Positions 43,300-52,972 are shown, counted from the first letter of the stretch. The stretch: DNA of 57,432 nucleotides from a bacterium (GCA_030550175.1 JAUQPW010000020.1:1-57432), one strand, 5' to 3'. Notes: generated by a model not told the origin, from the letters alone. Program-made: numbers and translations.

Positions 43300-43741
43300 G
43301 AAAGCCCCTCAGCTTTTTACCAAATCTGCTTATCATCTCCAAATTTCATTGATTAAGCCTTGTTAAATCTTCCTCCCCAAAATTCGAGTTCTTCCCGGTT
43401 AAATTACTGAATTATAGTTTCCCACAAAGCAGATTAACCTGGAATAGTTGTGGGGGTGAGATTCGGATTTAGTAAATTACCTAGAAAGCCCTGTAGAATT
43501 GGAAAGTCCAAAGTTATTATAATCGTAAATCGCAGATATTTACATGCCTGGATCATATCTATTCCCTTCTCAAAAATTTAAATTTCTGTAAAGAGAGCTT
43601 ATTTTTTTCTTGCTCTAAATTGAATTTTCTTGTATCCTTTTGCCCTTAAGTAGGACAAGAAAGGGATATTCGGAATGAAGGTATTGAATACCTGATTCTA
43701 AAACTGTCCCAATAGGAATCCATAAAAGGGAGAATTGTGGG
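43300..43741. other. 442-bp intergenic region without recognisable elements
   Basis: AT-rich, no supported frame. AATCTGCTT (43323-43331) and AAGCAGATT (43427-43435) are distant complements that I do not consider significant. AGGGAG near 43728 is the ribosome site of the next gene. No confident promoter found. Confidence 0.5.
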
Positions 43742-44827
43742 ATGAAAATAAAACAGGTTAAAACTACCCTATTATCTCTTCCCCTCAAACGGGAATTAGC
43801 TACCTCTATTCATCGGGTCGATAAAGTTGAAACGGTCCTGGTAGAAGCCGTTACTGAGAGTGGTATAGAAGGATTCGGTTTGGTATTTACCTTTAGCCAT
43901 AATCAGACGAGGGCTTTGAAGGCTATGGTTGAGGACCTGGTTCAGGTCGTAGTAGGAGAGGAAGTTGAATTTGTGGAAAAAATTTGGGAGAAAATGTGGA
44001 AGCGGATTAATTTTGTAGGATGGAGTGGCTTACCGGTAATGGCCCTGTGTGCTATTGACACAGCCCTCTGGGACATCGTAGGAAAATTAGCAGAAATGCC
44101 TTTGTACAAGATATTTGGAGGGTATCAAAATAAACTATTGGTCTATCATAGTGGGGGTCAGTGGTTATCTTACTCCAAGGAGGATCTGATTGCAGAAGCC
44201 AAAGAATTCGTAGGTCAAGGATTTAAAGCCTTCAAGATGCGCATTGGGAAACCAACCATGAAAGAGGATCTGGACCGAGTCGAAGCCGTTCGGAAGATTA
44301 TCGGAGACCACATCCTTCTTTCCGTGGATGCCAATCAAGGTTTCACGGTTCATTATGCCATTGAAATGGGGAAACGGCTGGCCGATTACAATCTTTATTG
44401 GTATGAGGAGCCGGTCCCGGCTAATGATTTAGAGGGAAGTGCCAGGATTGCCGAAGCAGTGGATACGCCTTTGGCCAGTGGGGAAACAGTTTATACACGG
44501 GATGGAATCTTGCAGATGTTACAGCATCGAGCTGCCGATATTCTTATGCCAGATCTGGCCCGGATGGGAGGAATCACCGAATGGAGAAAAGCAGCTATTT
44601 TGGCTGATTCTTTCCATGTACCTGTTTCTCCCCATATCTATACTGAATTTACTGCACACGCTGCGGCAGCCTCCCCCAATGTTACTATCTGTGAGTATAT
44701 GCCGTGGTTTGATGAATTGATGGTTAATCCCTTTAAAGTTGAGGAGGGTTATTTGATCCTGCCGGAAGAACCCGGATTGGGATTGACTTTAGATCGGAAG
44801 GCCGTCGAGAAATATGCTGTAAGATAG
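43742..44827 (+). CDS. Enolase-superfamily (mandelate racemase/muconate lactonising) enzyme
   Basis: 361 residues: N-terminal capping domain (about 1-125) and a beta-barrel with the metal ligands Asp196 (SVDANQG), Glu222 (WYEEPV) and Glu248 (LASGETVYT). The acid/base positions are Lys165 in FKMRIG, Asp271 and His298 (SPHIYTEF). The usual K-x-K on strand 2 is K-x-R here (Arg167). His298 with Asp271 suggests a mandelate-racemase-type dehydratase or racemase on an acid sugar; the substrate cannot be told. The next gene follows on the same strand after a repeat. Confidence 0.88.
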   Translation: MKIKQVKTTLLSLPLKRELATSIHRVDKVETVLVEAVTESGIEGFGLVFTFSHNQTRALKAMVEDLVQVVVGEEVEFVEKIWEKMWKRINFVGWSGLPVMALCAIDTALWDIVGKLAEMPLYKIFGGYQNKLLVYHSGGQWLSYSKEDLIAEAKEFVGQGFKAFKMRIGKPTMKEDLDRVEAVRKIIGDHILLSVDANQGFTVHYAIEMGKRLADYNLYWYEEPVPANDLEGSARIAEAVDTPLASGETVYTRDGILQMLQHRAADILMPDLARMGGITEWRKAAILADSFHVPVSPHIYTEFTAHAAAASPNVTICEYMPWFDELMVNPFKVEEGYLILPEEPGLGLTLDRKAVEKYAVR

Positions 44828-44829
44828 AA

Positions 44830-44985
44830 GGAGTGTGGGAGTAGGGAAGTATGGATATATGGGAGTGAGGGGGTAGGGAAGTATAGGAGAATATACCTCC
44901 ATACTTCCATACTTCTATACTTCCATACCTCTATACTTCTATACCTCCATACTTCCCCCCATACCCCCATACTTTCATTACAGAA
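44830..44985. repeat. Intergenic inverted repeat, GGGAGTATGG-type, copy 4
   Basis: GAGTGTGGGAGTAGGGAAGTATGG words to about 44890 are followed by CCTCCATACTTCCATACTTCTATACTTCC words to 44985. The two halves are imperfect reverse complements. It lies between the enolase-superfamily and MetE-like genes, ending just before the latter's ribosome site. Confidence 0.85.
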
Positions 44986-44995
44986 GGAGCTTACC

Positions 44996-46189
44996 GTGCT
45001 AAAAGTAACCAAGGACATGATCTTACCTACTACCATGACCGGATCTTATCCTCGACCCTATTGGTTCACAAAAAGTTTGAATGGGCGTCCCTTTAAGGTA
45101 GCCCTGGGAGATTCTATATTTCGTGAACAATACATCGATGCCGTAACCTGTATTATTAACGAGCAAGAGCGGGCCGGATTGGATATTGTAACCGACGGAG
45201 ATTCGCGGTTTGATCTGGCCGTTGGAGGTAAATCCTGGTTTTTCTATGTTCTTGAACGCTTAGGGGGAATCCAGGGTCATTACGATGCTTCACCAGTTTG
45301 GGCTACGACGTTCAAACATCGTCCAGGTCATATTTTATGGGAGGTTCAAGAAGCCTACCAACCCCCCGCCGTTGTAGATAAAGTAACCCGAGGGCCTCTA
45401 CAATATGCGGCTCTTTGGAAAGTAGCCCAGCGCTTGACCAGTAAGCCGGTAAAATTCGGAACTATTAGCGCGCAAATCCTTCCTTCGATGCTTTGGAATC
45501 AATATTACTCCTCCGTGAAAGAGCTTATCCTAGAACTTTCAGAAATTATGAACCAGGAATTAAAAGAATTAGCCGCAGCGGGCTGTCCTTTGATTCAGGT
45601 CGAAGAACCCCCTCATCACATGGCCGCCCAGGATCCGGGAATTACAGAGAAAGACCTGGAATTTTTTACAGAAGCCTTTAACAGGCAGGTCGAGGGAGTA
45701 GATGCCGAGATCTGGGCCCATACCTGCTGGGGAAATCCCAATCAGCAGGCCGTCTTTTGGGAAAGGCCCAGTTATGAACGGGCACTTCCCCACCTTCTTC
45801 AGTTGAATGTCGATGCTATTACCTTTGAATGTGCCAGTACAGGCGGAAAAGACCTCCCTCTCTTCGGTAAATATAAAACCGATAAAAAAATCGTTATCGG
45901 TGTGGTCAGTCACACCAATACCGTTGTGGAACCTCCAGAAGTAGTGGCCAACCTGATTCGAAAAGCTCTGGAGTATATCCCCCCGGAACGATTAATCATC
46001 AGTACCGACTGCGGGTTCGGTCGAGAAGGTCTATCGCGAAGGATCGCCTTTTATAAGTGTGTCGCACTGGTTCAAGGAACCAATCTGGTCCGCAAAGAAC
46101 TGGGATTACCTGAAGTTTACATTCGAGCGGCAGATCCCAAATTCGCCTTCATAGATGTAAAGGATTTAAAAGGACAATCCCGGCTGTAA
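44996..46189 (+). CDS. MetE-like (cobalamin-independent methionine synthase C-terminal family) enzyme
   Basis: 397 residues of the UROD/MetE fold. The zinc site is intact: His242 and Cys244 (AHTCWGNPN), Glu278 (ITFECAST) and Cys339 (STDCGFGREG). The N-terminus has GSYPRPYWF and VTDGDSRFD. It lacks the N-terminal half of true MetE, so it is a short MetE-like methyltransferase or alkyltransferase; homologues include core-MetE enzymes and coenzyme M lyases. A thiol substrate is likely, but its identity is open. The start is GTG at 44996 with GAAGGAG upstream. Confidence 0.85.
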   Translation: MLKVTKDMILPTTMTGSYPRPYWFTKSLNGRPFKVALGDSIFREQYIDAVTCIINEQERAGLDIVTDGDSRFDLAVGGKSWFFYVLERLGGIQGHYDASPVWATTFKHRPGHILWEVQEAYQPPAVVDKVTRGPLQYAALWKVAQRLTSKPVKFGTISAQILPSMLWNQYYSSVKELILELSEIMNQELKELAAAGCPLIQVEEPPHHMAAQDPGITEKDLEFFTEAFNRQVEGVDAEIWAHTCWGNPNQQAVFWERPSYERALPHLLQLNVDAITFECASTGGKDLPLFGKYKTDKKIVIGVVSHTNTVVEPPEVVANLIRKALEYIPPERLIISTDCGFGREGLSRRIAFYKCVALVQGTNLVRKELGLPEVYIRAADPKFAFIDVKDLKGQSRL

Positions 46190-46228
46190 GGACCCGAGGA
46201 TTTTGAGACCGGAAGAAGCGGGATTTTG

Positions 46229-46274
46229 AGACACGGAGACAAAGCCCCCCGTGTCGCTGTGTCTCCCTGTCTCC
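46229..46274. repeat. Inverted repeat, GGGGACACGGAGAC-type, copy 2
   Basis: GAGACACGGAGACA (from 46229) pairs imperfectly with GTGTCGCTGTGTCTC (ending 46265), followed by CCTGTCTC. It shares words with the large repeat at 37622-37734, and fills the gap between convergent genes. Confidence 0.75.
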
Positions 46275-46298
46275 CAGTCCTGGAACCCCCCGTATCCC

Positions 46299-47039
46299 TT
46301 AAAAGTCTCCCCATTCATATTGAAGGATTCCCAATACAACGATCGAAACGCTTTCGGTCCTTAGAATCCTCGGTCCTAACGAAACAATGGAGAATCCTTT
46401 CTCCTTGGCCTTTTTTACTTCTTCTGAAGAAAATCCTCCTTCGGGTCCTATAACGACTATTACTTCATGGACTTCGTTCTGTTGTTCCAAAACTTGTCGG
46501 AATCTGACTTCTTTTTCTTCCTCCCAAAAAAGTAACTTAAGTCCTTCAAAATCCCTGGCCAGGAACGATTCGAATGAGATGAGCGGTTCAATCTCCGGAA
46601 TCATAACCCGGCCGGATTGTTTGGCCGCTTCTACCGAAATCCGCTGCCAGCGTTCCCGTCTGTATTCAAAGCTTCGTATATCCATTTTAGTTTCAACTCT
46701 CTCTGTTTTAAGGGGAATGATTCGATGGACTCCCAGTTCGGTTGCCTTCTGCACGACCAAATCCATTTTACCGGCCTTAGGTAAGGCCTGAACCAGGGTA
46801 ATTTTTAAAGGGGATTCTACATTTTTATATTCTTTTTCGAGAATAACTCCCGTTACTTCTCTGGGAGTTTTTTCTGTTATGAGCACATAGTATTCTTTTC
46901 CGGTTCCATCAAAAACGTAAATCCGATCCCCTTCTCCAAACCTTAACACCTTAGTAATATGCCATACATCTGTACCTCGTATTTTTACCAAAGTCCCTTT
47001 GATCCAATTTGGATTTACATAAAACCGATTATGCAACAT
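46299..47039 (-). CDS. rsmE: 16S rRNA m3U1498 methyltransferase RsmE
   Basis: 246 residues with the RsmE N-terminal PUA-like domain (HNRFYVNPN, HITKVLRFGEGDRIYVFDG) and the SPOUT methyltransferase knot: VVIGPEGGFSSEEV and SLGPRILRTESVSIVVLGIL. It methylates U1498 of 16S rRNA. The start at 47039 gives the standard N-terminus; the frame continues to 47123, overlapping prmA. It lies just downstream of prmA, a common pairing. Confidence 0.94.
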   Translation of the reverse strand: MLHNRFYVNPNWIKGTLVKIRGTDVWHITKVLRFGEGDRIYVFDGTGKEYYVLITEKTPREVTGVILEKEYKNVESPLKITLVQALPKAGKMDLVVQKATELGVHRIIPLKTERVETKMDIRSFEYRRERWQRISVEAAKQSGRVMIPEIEPLISFESFLARDFEGLKLLFWEEEKEVRFRQVLEQQNEVHEVIVVIGPEGGFSSEEVKKAKEKGFSIVSLGPRILRTESVSIVVLGILQYEWGDF

Positions 47040-47083
47040 GACTGGTATTAAATAGGTGCCAGCTACTCTCAGTTTGTGTATTG

Positions 47084-48013
47084 CTAACAGGCGAATGTTT
47101 GCATACAAACCAGAGCAATCCACTCTCCTTTAAGTTTTTGTTCTTTTATAATCAACGATTTTTCTTTTAAAGCTTCTGTAAATTCTCGTTCTTCGGTTTG
47201 TAATATCCCGGATAAAATAAGAAAGCTTGTGGGTTTTAAATACTTCTTTAGAGGCTCTACCAGGGAAAGAATCTCCTGAGGCCTTATATTCATGAGAACT
47301 AGATCAAAAGGTTCGTCTACATGACCGAGACTCTCTAAAGACCCTAAATATAAAGTTATTTTAGATTGAACAGCGTTTTTGATTAAATTTTCCCGGGCAT
47401 ACTGGATGGCAACGGGATCTATTTCTATTCCTAAAACTTGAGAGGCGCCCAGTTTGGCAGCTGCTATGGCCAAAATACCCGAACCCGTCCCTACATCCAG
47501 TACCCGAATACCCGGAGATATATTTTCCTCCAATAATTCCAAACATAACCGGGTGGTTTCATGTTTTCCCGTGCCGAAAGCCATTCCTGGATCTATATCG
47601 ATTACAACTTGATCGGGTTTTGTCTCACAGGATTCCCAGGACGGCTTGATCACCAATCGCTTTCCAACCGGAAAGGGTTTGAAATATTTCTTCCAGTTAG
47701 ATTCCCAATCCTCTTCCTGAAGAATCCGAGTTTGCAAAGTTTTAGCCCCTACAGAAATCTGATTACTCTCCAGCAGGGCCAGATATTTACCAATCTGATC
47801 GGCTACCTCCGTAAAATCGACTTCCAAAGGAAAATAACCTTTGATGGTGCAGTCTTTGACTTCCCTCTTAGGGTCTATCTCTGATTCCGAAAAGGAAGGC
47901 AGGGGAGAATGATCTTCCAAAATCACCCCGGGGGAACCCAGATCCATTAAAAAATTGGAAATCAACTCCTGAGCTTCCTGGGAAGTCGTGATACTTATTT
48001 CAATCCATTTCAT
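47084..48013 (-). CDS. prmA: Ribosomal protein L11 methyltransferase
   Basis: 309 residues: N-terminal substrate-recognition domain (about 1-95) and an S-adenosylmethionine domain with VLDVGTGSGILAIAAAKLGA, VLGIEIDPVAIQYARENLI and DLVLMNIRPQEIL. The last motif is normally N-I-L/I-A/R-P, here NIRPQ. It trimethylates L11. GMAFGTGKHETTRLCLE precedes the first motif. It is followed by rsmE after 44 bases. Confidence 0.95.
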   Translation of the reverse strand: MKWIEISITTSQEAQELISNFLMDLGSPGVILEDHSPLPSFSESEIDPKREVKDCTIKGYFPLEVDFTEVADQIGKYLALLESNQISVGAKTLQTRILQEEDWESNWKKYFKPFPVGKRLVIKPSWESCETKPDQVVIDIDPGMAFGTGKHETTRLCLELLEENISPGIRVLDVGTGSGILAIAAAKLGASQVLGIEIDPVAIQYARENLIKNAVQSKITLYLGSLESLGHVDEPFDLVLMNIRPQEILSLVEPLKKYLKPTSFLILSGILQTEEREFTEALKEKSLIIKEQKLKGEWIALVCMQTFAC

Positions 48014-48153
48014 AATTCTATCGTAAATAGTAGATAGCAGGCAGTGCGAGGTATATGTGAATTAAATCCTTTTTTATTATGTAGTTTTTTATAGAACGTG
48101 TCAACCACGTTTCAGAGGGAAAAGTGATTTATCCTGTTCCAAAGAAAAAGTAC

Positions 48154-48182
48154 TTGACCTTTCGGAGGGTATCCCCTATGTT
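48154..48182 (+). promoter_or_regulatory. Candidate sigma-70 promoter of the epimerase gene
   Basis: TTGACC (48154-48159) and TATGTT (48177-48182) are 17 bases apart, about 90 bases before the start codon at 48276. Confidence 0.45.
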
Positions 48183-48275
48183 TAATTTCAAAAAGAAGAT
48201 AACCCGTACCGAATCCTGAGGTAGGGGCAGATAAGCCATAGACCCTTACTTCAAGACTCTATACACAGAGCAAGT

Positions 48276-48683
48276 ATGTTCAAGAAAATAGATCATATCG
48301 GAATCGCCGTTAAAAATCTGGATAAGACTGTTGAATTTTATACCAGGGTCCTCGGTCTCAAGCTGGAAGGGGTTCACCAAGTGGATACCTATCAGGTTCG
48401 GACAGCTTTTTTTCCCGTAGGTGAGAGTCATCTAGAACTTATTGAGCCTACTCCAGAAAATAAAGGGGTCCAAAAGTTTCTTGAAAAGCGAGGAGAGGGT
48501 ATCCATCATATTTGCTTCTTAGTGGATGACATTCAAAAGGCGTTAGATGCCATAGCAGCCCAGGGTGTTGAGCTCATTGATAAAACCCCCAGGCAGGTCA
48601 ATTCAACCACCAGGGCTGCTTTTGTACACCCTAAAAGTACCGGAGGGGTACTCATCGAGTTATACGAAAAGTCGGAAAGATAG
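48276..48683 (+). CDS. mce: Methylmalonyl-CoA epimerase
   Basis: 135 residues of the vicinal-oxygen-chelate fold: KKIDHIGIAVKNLDKTVEFY, ESHLELIEPTPEN, GEGIHHICFLVDDIQKALD and TGGVLIELYEK, which carry the His/Gln/Glu metal ligands. It interconverts (R)- and (S)-methylmalonyl-CoA in propionate metabolism. Mutase genes are not in the window. Length is usual for the family. Confidence 0.92.
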   Translation: MFKKIDHIGIAVKNLDKTVEFYTRVLGLKLEGVHQVDTYQVRTAFFPVGESHLELIEPTPENKGVQKFLEKRGEGIHHICFLVDDIQKALDAIAAQGVELIDKTPRQVNSTTRAAFVHPKSTGGVLIELYEKSER

Positions 48684-48708
48684 GGTAGAAGAGTCATGCC
48701 CTCATTTC

Positions 48709-48777
48709 CGCGAAATTCCGTTTCATGTCACCTAAAGAACGGGTCATCCCCTGGTCCCCATGAAACCCGGTTTCGCG
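48709..48777. repeat. Inverted repeat CGCGAAAT..GTTTCATG / CATGAAAC..GTTTCGCG
   Basis: CGCGAAATTCCGTTTCATG (48709-48727) pairs with CATGAAACCCGGTTTCGCG (48759-48777) with a few internal mismatches. It ends 8 bases before the TTG start of the next gene. Confidence 0.75.
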
Positions 48778-48784
48778 TTACGTC

Positions 48785-49774
48785 TTGAATATTGCTGTTA
48801 TTGGAACTATCAATCTAGATACCCTCATTTTGCCCGATGGAAAGATCCAGCAAAGCTTTGGGGGAATTCTCTATAATGTTCTGTCCCTGGCTAATCTCCT
48901 TCCTGCAGGCGATACCATCTTGCCGGTATGCAAAATAGGGGCGGATCATTATGAAGATATCCTCTCATTGTGTAAACCTTTTCCCCAGATTCGGCCGGAT
49001 CATATCCAAAGGGACCCGGGGGGAACTAACGAAAATGTAATTACCTACACTTCCATAGATACCCGGACAGAAAAACTCATCTGTCGGGTTTCTCCCCTTT
49101 CTTTATCAGAGGTCCAAGGTGTCCTGTCTGCAGAAGTAATACTCGTGAATTTTATCTCCGGATCGGATATTTCGCTGGAAGCTCTGAATTACCTCAAAAC
49201 TCATAGAACCGGGTTACTCTGTGTGGATGTTCAGTGGCTCAGTACCGGTTTAAAGGAGGATGGAACCAAGTATTTCAGGCCCATTCCGGATTGGCGAAAG
49301 TGGTTAGGCCAGGTAGATTTTGTTAAACTGAATGAGAATGAAATCAGAACCTTATCCGATGAGGCAAGTCTTTTAGAAGAACCCCATCTGCAAACTGCAT
49401 TAAAGTTGATTCAACAGGGAGTTTCGGTGGTATTGATTACTCTTGGATCTAAAGGGTCTCAGCTTGTCTATCGAGATGCCGATGATACCATCTATTCTTA
49501 CGCCTCCCCAGGGGTCCCTCTGGAAAAGGTAGTGGATCCCACCGGCTGCGGAGATGTCTTCATTTCGGCTTTTCTGGCCTATTATGTAAAGGAGCAAGAC
49601 GTTCTCCGGGCCAATTTGTTTGCCCACTCTGCGGCTGCACTAAATGCACAAAAGGTAGGCTTAGCCGGGGTTTATAACCTGGGAAAGGCGAGAAGACTCA
49701 TGGAAGAGGTTTACAAAGAAGAATTGAGGCAGATCCAGCAGGGTTATAAGGGAGAAAAGCAGGGATTCCATTAA
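48785..49774 (+). CDS. PfkB-family carbohydrate kinase
   Basis: 329 residues with the N-terminal VIGTINLDTLILPDG and FGGILYNVLSLANLL (the GG...N motif) and the C-terminal DPTGCGDVFISAFLAYY, whose Asp is the catalytic base. The usual GAGD is GCGD here. Family members phosphorylate sugars or nucleosides; specificity is not readable. The start is TTG at 48785, directly after an inverted repeat and with no ribosome site. Confidence 0.88.
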   Translation: MNIAVIGTINLDTLILPDGKIQQSFGGILYNVLSLANLLPAGDTILPVCKIGADHYEDILSLCKPFPQIRPDHIQRDPGGTNENVITYTSIDTRTEKLICRVSPLSLSEVQGVLSAEVILVNFISGSDISLEALNYLKTHRTGLLCVDVQWLSTGLKEDGTKYFRPIPDWRKWLGQVDFVKLNENEIRTLSDEASLLEEPHLQTALKLIQQGVSVVLITLGSKGSQLVYRDADDTIYSYASPGVPLEKVVDPTGCGDVFISAFLAYYVKEQDVLRANLFAHSAAALNAQKVGLAGVYNLGKARRLMEEVYKEELRQIQQGYKGEKQGFH

Positions 49775-49961
49775 CTTTTCGAAGTAGAAGAAAACGGTTT
49801 ATATCTTGCATAAATAATTAGAATAGATGCGGTCTGCGAAATGCATTTATTTCCACGAAAAAGCAGGCTAAAAGGTGTAAGAATACCAGATACCTTCTTT
49901 CCCCAAACTGTGTAATTTTTGAACCACTTTATTCTGTGATGAACCAGGAGGCGTTCTTTTC

Positions 49962-51692
49962 ATGAACAAGATACTCATTATCGGTCTCGATGGAGGAACC
50001 TTCGACTTAATCCGGCCTTGGGCGGCTGAAGGCAAATTGCCCAATTTAGCCAGAATTATGGAGAGTGGCTCCTATGGGGAATTACAATCGACCTTTCCTC
50101 CCATGACTTTTCCGGCATGGACGACCTTTATGACCGGCAAAAACCCTGGGAATCATGGTATTTTTGATTTTACCGAGCGTAAACCGGGGAGTTACGAAAT
50201 AGAATTTGTCAATGCCAAACGTCGGCAGAGCAAAACCATCTGGAAGATCCTCAGCGAAGCAGGTAAGCGTGTTGGCGTGGTGGCAGTACCGGTTACTTAT
50301 CCACCTGAAGAAATTAACGGAGTCCTGATTTGTGGCTTTGATGCTCCGGGAGTGGCTTCAGAAGCCGATCCCACTTCCATGTATCCCCCGGAACTCTACG
50401 AAGAGCTGAAACGAAGTATCGGGGGTTATATCATTTCGGCAGATATCATGAAATATATGAATGAAGGCCGCCCGGCAGAAGCACTCCCTATCATTTTGAA
50501 GACTATCGAACGGAAAGCGGCAACTGCGAAATACCTTTTGCAGCGAGAACCCTGGGATTGCTTCATGATTTTGTTTGGAGAATCGGATTTGATCGGCCAT
50601 CACTACTGGAAGTATCACGATCCGAACTCACCTCTCCACGACCCCCATGAATCACCTGAGTGCGCCAAAGCCGTTCTCACCGTCTATCAGACCCTGGATC
50701 GTATTATTGGAGAACTGACCGGCATGATATCCGAGGACACCGTAGTTATTCTCATGTCGGATCACGGATTCGGTGGGGCCGGAGACAAAGTCATTTACCT
50801 GAATCGATGGTTGGAAAGCGTAGGACTTCTCAAGTTTCGCGCTTCCAGTGAGAAAACCTCTTTCCAAAGTGTATTTTCTAAAGTCTTAAATTGGGCCAAG
50901 CATTGGGGCCTTAAAACTATCCCCCCGCGCATTAAGAAAGAGCTTTTTCGCCGAAGAACTCAGATCGTTAATAAAATGGAGTCCTGGCTACGCTTCTCTG
51001 CCATAGATTGGAAGAATACTTTGGCTTATTCTGAAGAAACACCCTACTACCCAACGATTTGGATCAATTTGAAAGGGAGAGAACCGGAAGGGATCGTCGA
51101 ACCGGGAGAGGAATACGAAAAGATCCGTCAACGGGTGATCCGGCTCCTGAAGGCGTGGAAGGATCCTGAAACTCAGCAACCTGTAGTGGAAGAGGTTTAC
51201 CCACGGGAAGAAGTTTATCACGGTAAATATGTTCATAGGGCTCCCGATCTCTTAATCAAGTGGAGTCTGGATCGGGGATATTCTTACCAGAGTAGATCCA
51301 GTTACTACTCTAAAGATCGAGCCCCGATTACGCGGTTGAAACCCGATTCCCTCAGTGAACCCAAGTTTTTCTCAGGTCGTACAGGAAGCCATCGAGATCA
51401 AGGAATTCTTATGATGGTTGGGCCGATGATCAAGCGTAATTTTCCTCTCCAGGGAGCTCGAATTATAGACCTTCCTTCCACCATACTCTATCTGTTGGGT
51501 GTACCGATTCCGGACGATTTAGAAGGAAAGGTTCTGATGGAAGCTTTTCAGGATACCTACAAGCTGAAAAATCCTGTTCGCACCCATCAGGTAGGAGGAG
51601 GTGGATGGGAGAAAACCGATGTAGATACCTACTCGGATGAAGAAACCCTTGAGATCAGCGAAAGACTTAAGGGAATGGGATACATTGAGTAA
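49962..51692 (+). CDS. AlkP-superfamily phosphodiesterase/nucleotide-pyrophosphatase-like protein
   Basis: 576 residues without a signal peptide. Metal and nucleophile motifs are in order: IIGLDGGTFD (Asp10), FPPMTFPAWTTFMTG (Thr49 probable nucleophile), GESDLIGHHYW (Asp209, His213), LMSDHGFG (Asp267, His268) and a late TGSHRDQG. This is the type I phosphodiesterase group often found beside glycosyltransferases. It may cleave or transfer phospho-groups on lipid- or sugar-linked substrates in the cytosol; the substrate is unknown. AGGAGG precedes the ATG. It is 171 bases before the aminotransferase. Confidence 0.85.
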   Translation: MNKILIIGLDGGTFDLIRPWAAEGKLPNLARIMESGSYGELQSTFPPMTFPAWTTFMTGKNPGNHGIFDFTERKPGSYEIEFVNAKRRQSKTIWKILSEAGKRVGVVAVPVTYPPEEINGVLICGFDAPGVASEADPTSMYPPELYEELKRSIGGYIISADIMKYMNEGRPAEALPIILKTIERKAATAKYLLQREPWDCFMILFGESDLIGHHYWKYHDPNSPLHDPHESPECAKAVLTVYQTLDRIIGELTGMISEDTVVILMSDHGFGGAGDKVIYLNRWLESVGLLKFRASSEKTSFQSVFSKVLNWAKHWGLKTIPPRIKKELFRRRTQIVNKMESWLRFSAIDWKNTLAYSEETPYYPTIWINLKGREPEGIVEPGEEYEKIRQRVIRLLKAWKDPETQQPVVEEVYPREEVYHGKYVHRAPDLLIKWSLDRGYSYQSRSSYYSKDRAPITRLKPDSLSEPKFFSGRTGSHRDQGILMMVGPMIKRNFPLQGARIIDLPSTILYLLGVPIPDDLEGKVLMEAFQDTYKLKNPVRTHQVGGGGWEKTDVDTYSDEETLEISERLKGMGYIE

Positions 51693-51862
51693 GTGAGGGA
51701 TTATCTTACCGCAGGATGGTATACATATTGCTAGTTCTTAAAGCAGGTTAATTGTCAGGTCGTCTAATACACAGGTTAAGAAAACCTTTTTTCCCAAATT
51801 CGATTTTGGCTGTTTCTGATACGAGAGTAAGCTAAACCGACATTTTTAAGGAGATCTACCAC

Positions 51863-52972
51863 ATGAAGATAGCTGCAACGAAAGCTTATTTTTCACCCTC
51901 AAGTATTGAATTTATTCTGACCCATTTTCGAGAGATTTTAGAAGGAAAGTCTTTTCTATCCATGTATAAGCATGGAGAGAACTTTGAGAAAAGCTTTGCT
52001 AGTTATATAGGAACTAAATTTGCTGTCAGTTGTAATAGTGGAACTTCAGCTTTAGAAATCATCCTTCGGGCCATCGATGTGAAAGGTTATGATGTCATCG
52101 TACCTACGATGACCTTCGCTGCCACAGCCTATACAGTAATAAGTGCGGGAGGTCGACCGGTTTTTGCAGATTGCACCTCGGATATGACTGTAGATCCGGA
52201 AGATGTGCGAAAGCGCTTAACTCCTAAGACCAAGGCCGTTATTACCGTTCATATCGGAGGACTTGTCTCTCCCCATACCTATGAACTCATGGACCTTTGT
52301 AAGGAAAAAGGATTACTCCTGGTTGAAGATGCTGCCCATGCCCATGGAAGTGCTTTGGATGGTAAAAAAGCAGGAACCTTAGGGATCGCGGCGGGATTCT
52401 CTTTTTTCTCAACCAAGGTTATGACGACGGGGGAAGGCGGAATGGTCACAACCAACGATCCAGATATTTATGACCGGGCCTTGCTCCTGAGGAATCATGC
52501 CAAAGTCAATAACACCAATTACCATCGGGAGTTTGGATATAATTGGCGGATGCCGGAAGTGGAAGCCCTTCTGGGACTTGCTCAGTTAAGTGAACTGGAT
52601 ACTTTCATTCAACGAAGAAATGAAATTGCTAAAATTTATGATGAGAAATTCCGCGAAATCCCTCAGATTAGTACTTTGAAAGTTCCTGCCAATGTCCGAC
52701 ATAATTTCTACAAATACATTGCTTTCCTTCCTCCGGGGGTAGATCGAGATTTATTCCATAAAAAAATGAAGGCAGATTATAACGTGACCATGGGGGGGTA
52801 CGTTTATGAAGTTCCCTGCCATTTACAACCGGTTTTTAAAGATTATGCAACGGAAAGTTTGCCTGTTTCGGAAGATCTGGCTAAAAGGCATATCTGTCCT
52901 CCGATTTACTATGCCTTGACAGATGAAGAGGCCAGATATGTAGTCGATTCCATTGGGAGGTGCCTGGCATGA
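51863..52972 (+). CDS. DegT/DnrJ/EryC1/StrS-family aminotransferase
   Basis: 369 residues, fold type I PLP enzyme: SCNSGTSALEIILRA, the loop VPTMTFAATAYTVISAGGRPVFADC, VEDAAHAHGS, and the PLP lysine Lys185 in FFSTKVMTTGEGGM. These enzymes aminate keto-sugar nucleotides for surface glycans. AAGGAGA precedes the ATG. The stop overlaps the next start (ATGA), so it is coupled to the SDR gene, which may supply or alter its sugar substrate. Confidence 0.9.
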   Translation: MKIAATKAYFSPSSIEFILTHFREILEGKSFLSMYKHGENFEKSFASYIGTKFAVSCNSGTSALEIILRAIDVKGYDVIVPTMTFAATAYTVISAGGRPVFADCTSDMTVDPEDVRKRLTPKTKAVITVHIGGLVSPHTYELMDLCKEKGLLLVEDAAHAHGSALDGKKAGTLGIAAGFSFFSTKVMTTGEGGMVTTNDPDIYDRALLLRNHAKVNNTNYHREFGYNWRMPEVEALLGLAQLSELDTFIQRRNEIAKIYDEKFREIPQISTLKVPANVRHNFYKYIAFLPPGVDRDLFHKKMKADYNVTMGGYVYEVPCHLQPVFKDYATESLPVSEDLAKRHICPPIYYALTDEEARYVVDSIGRCLA

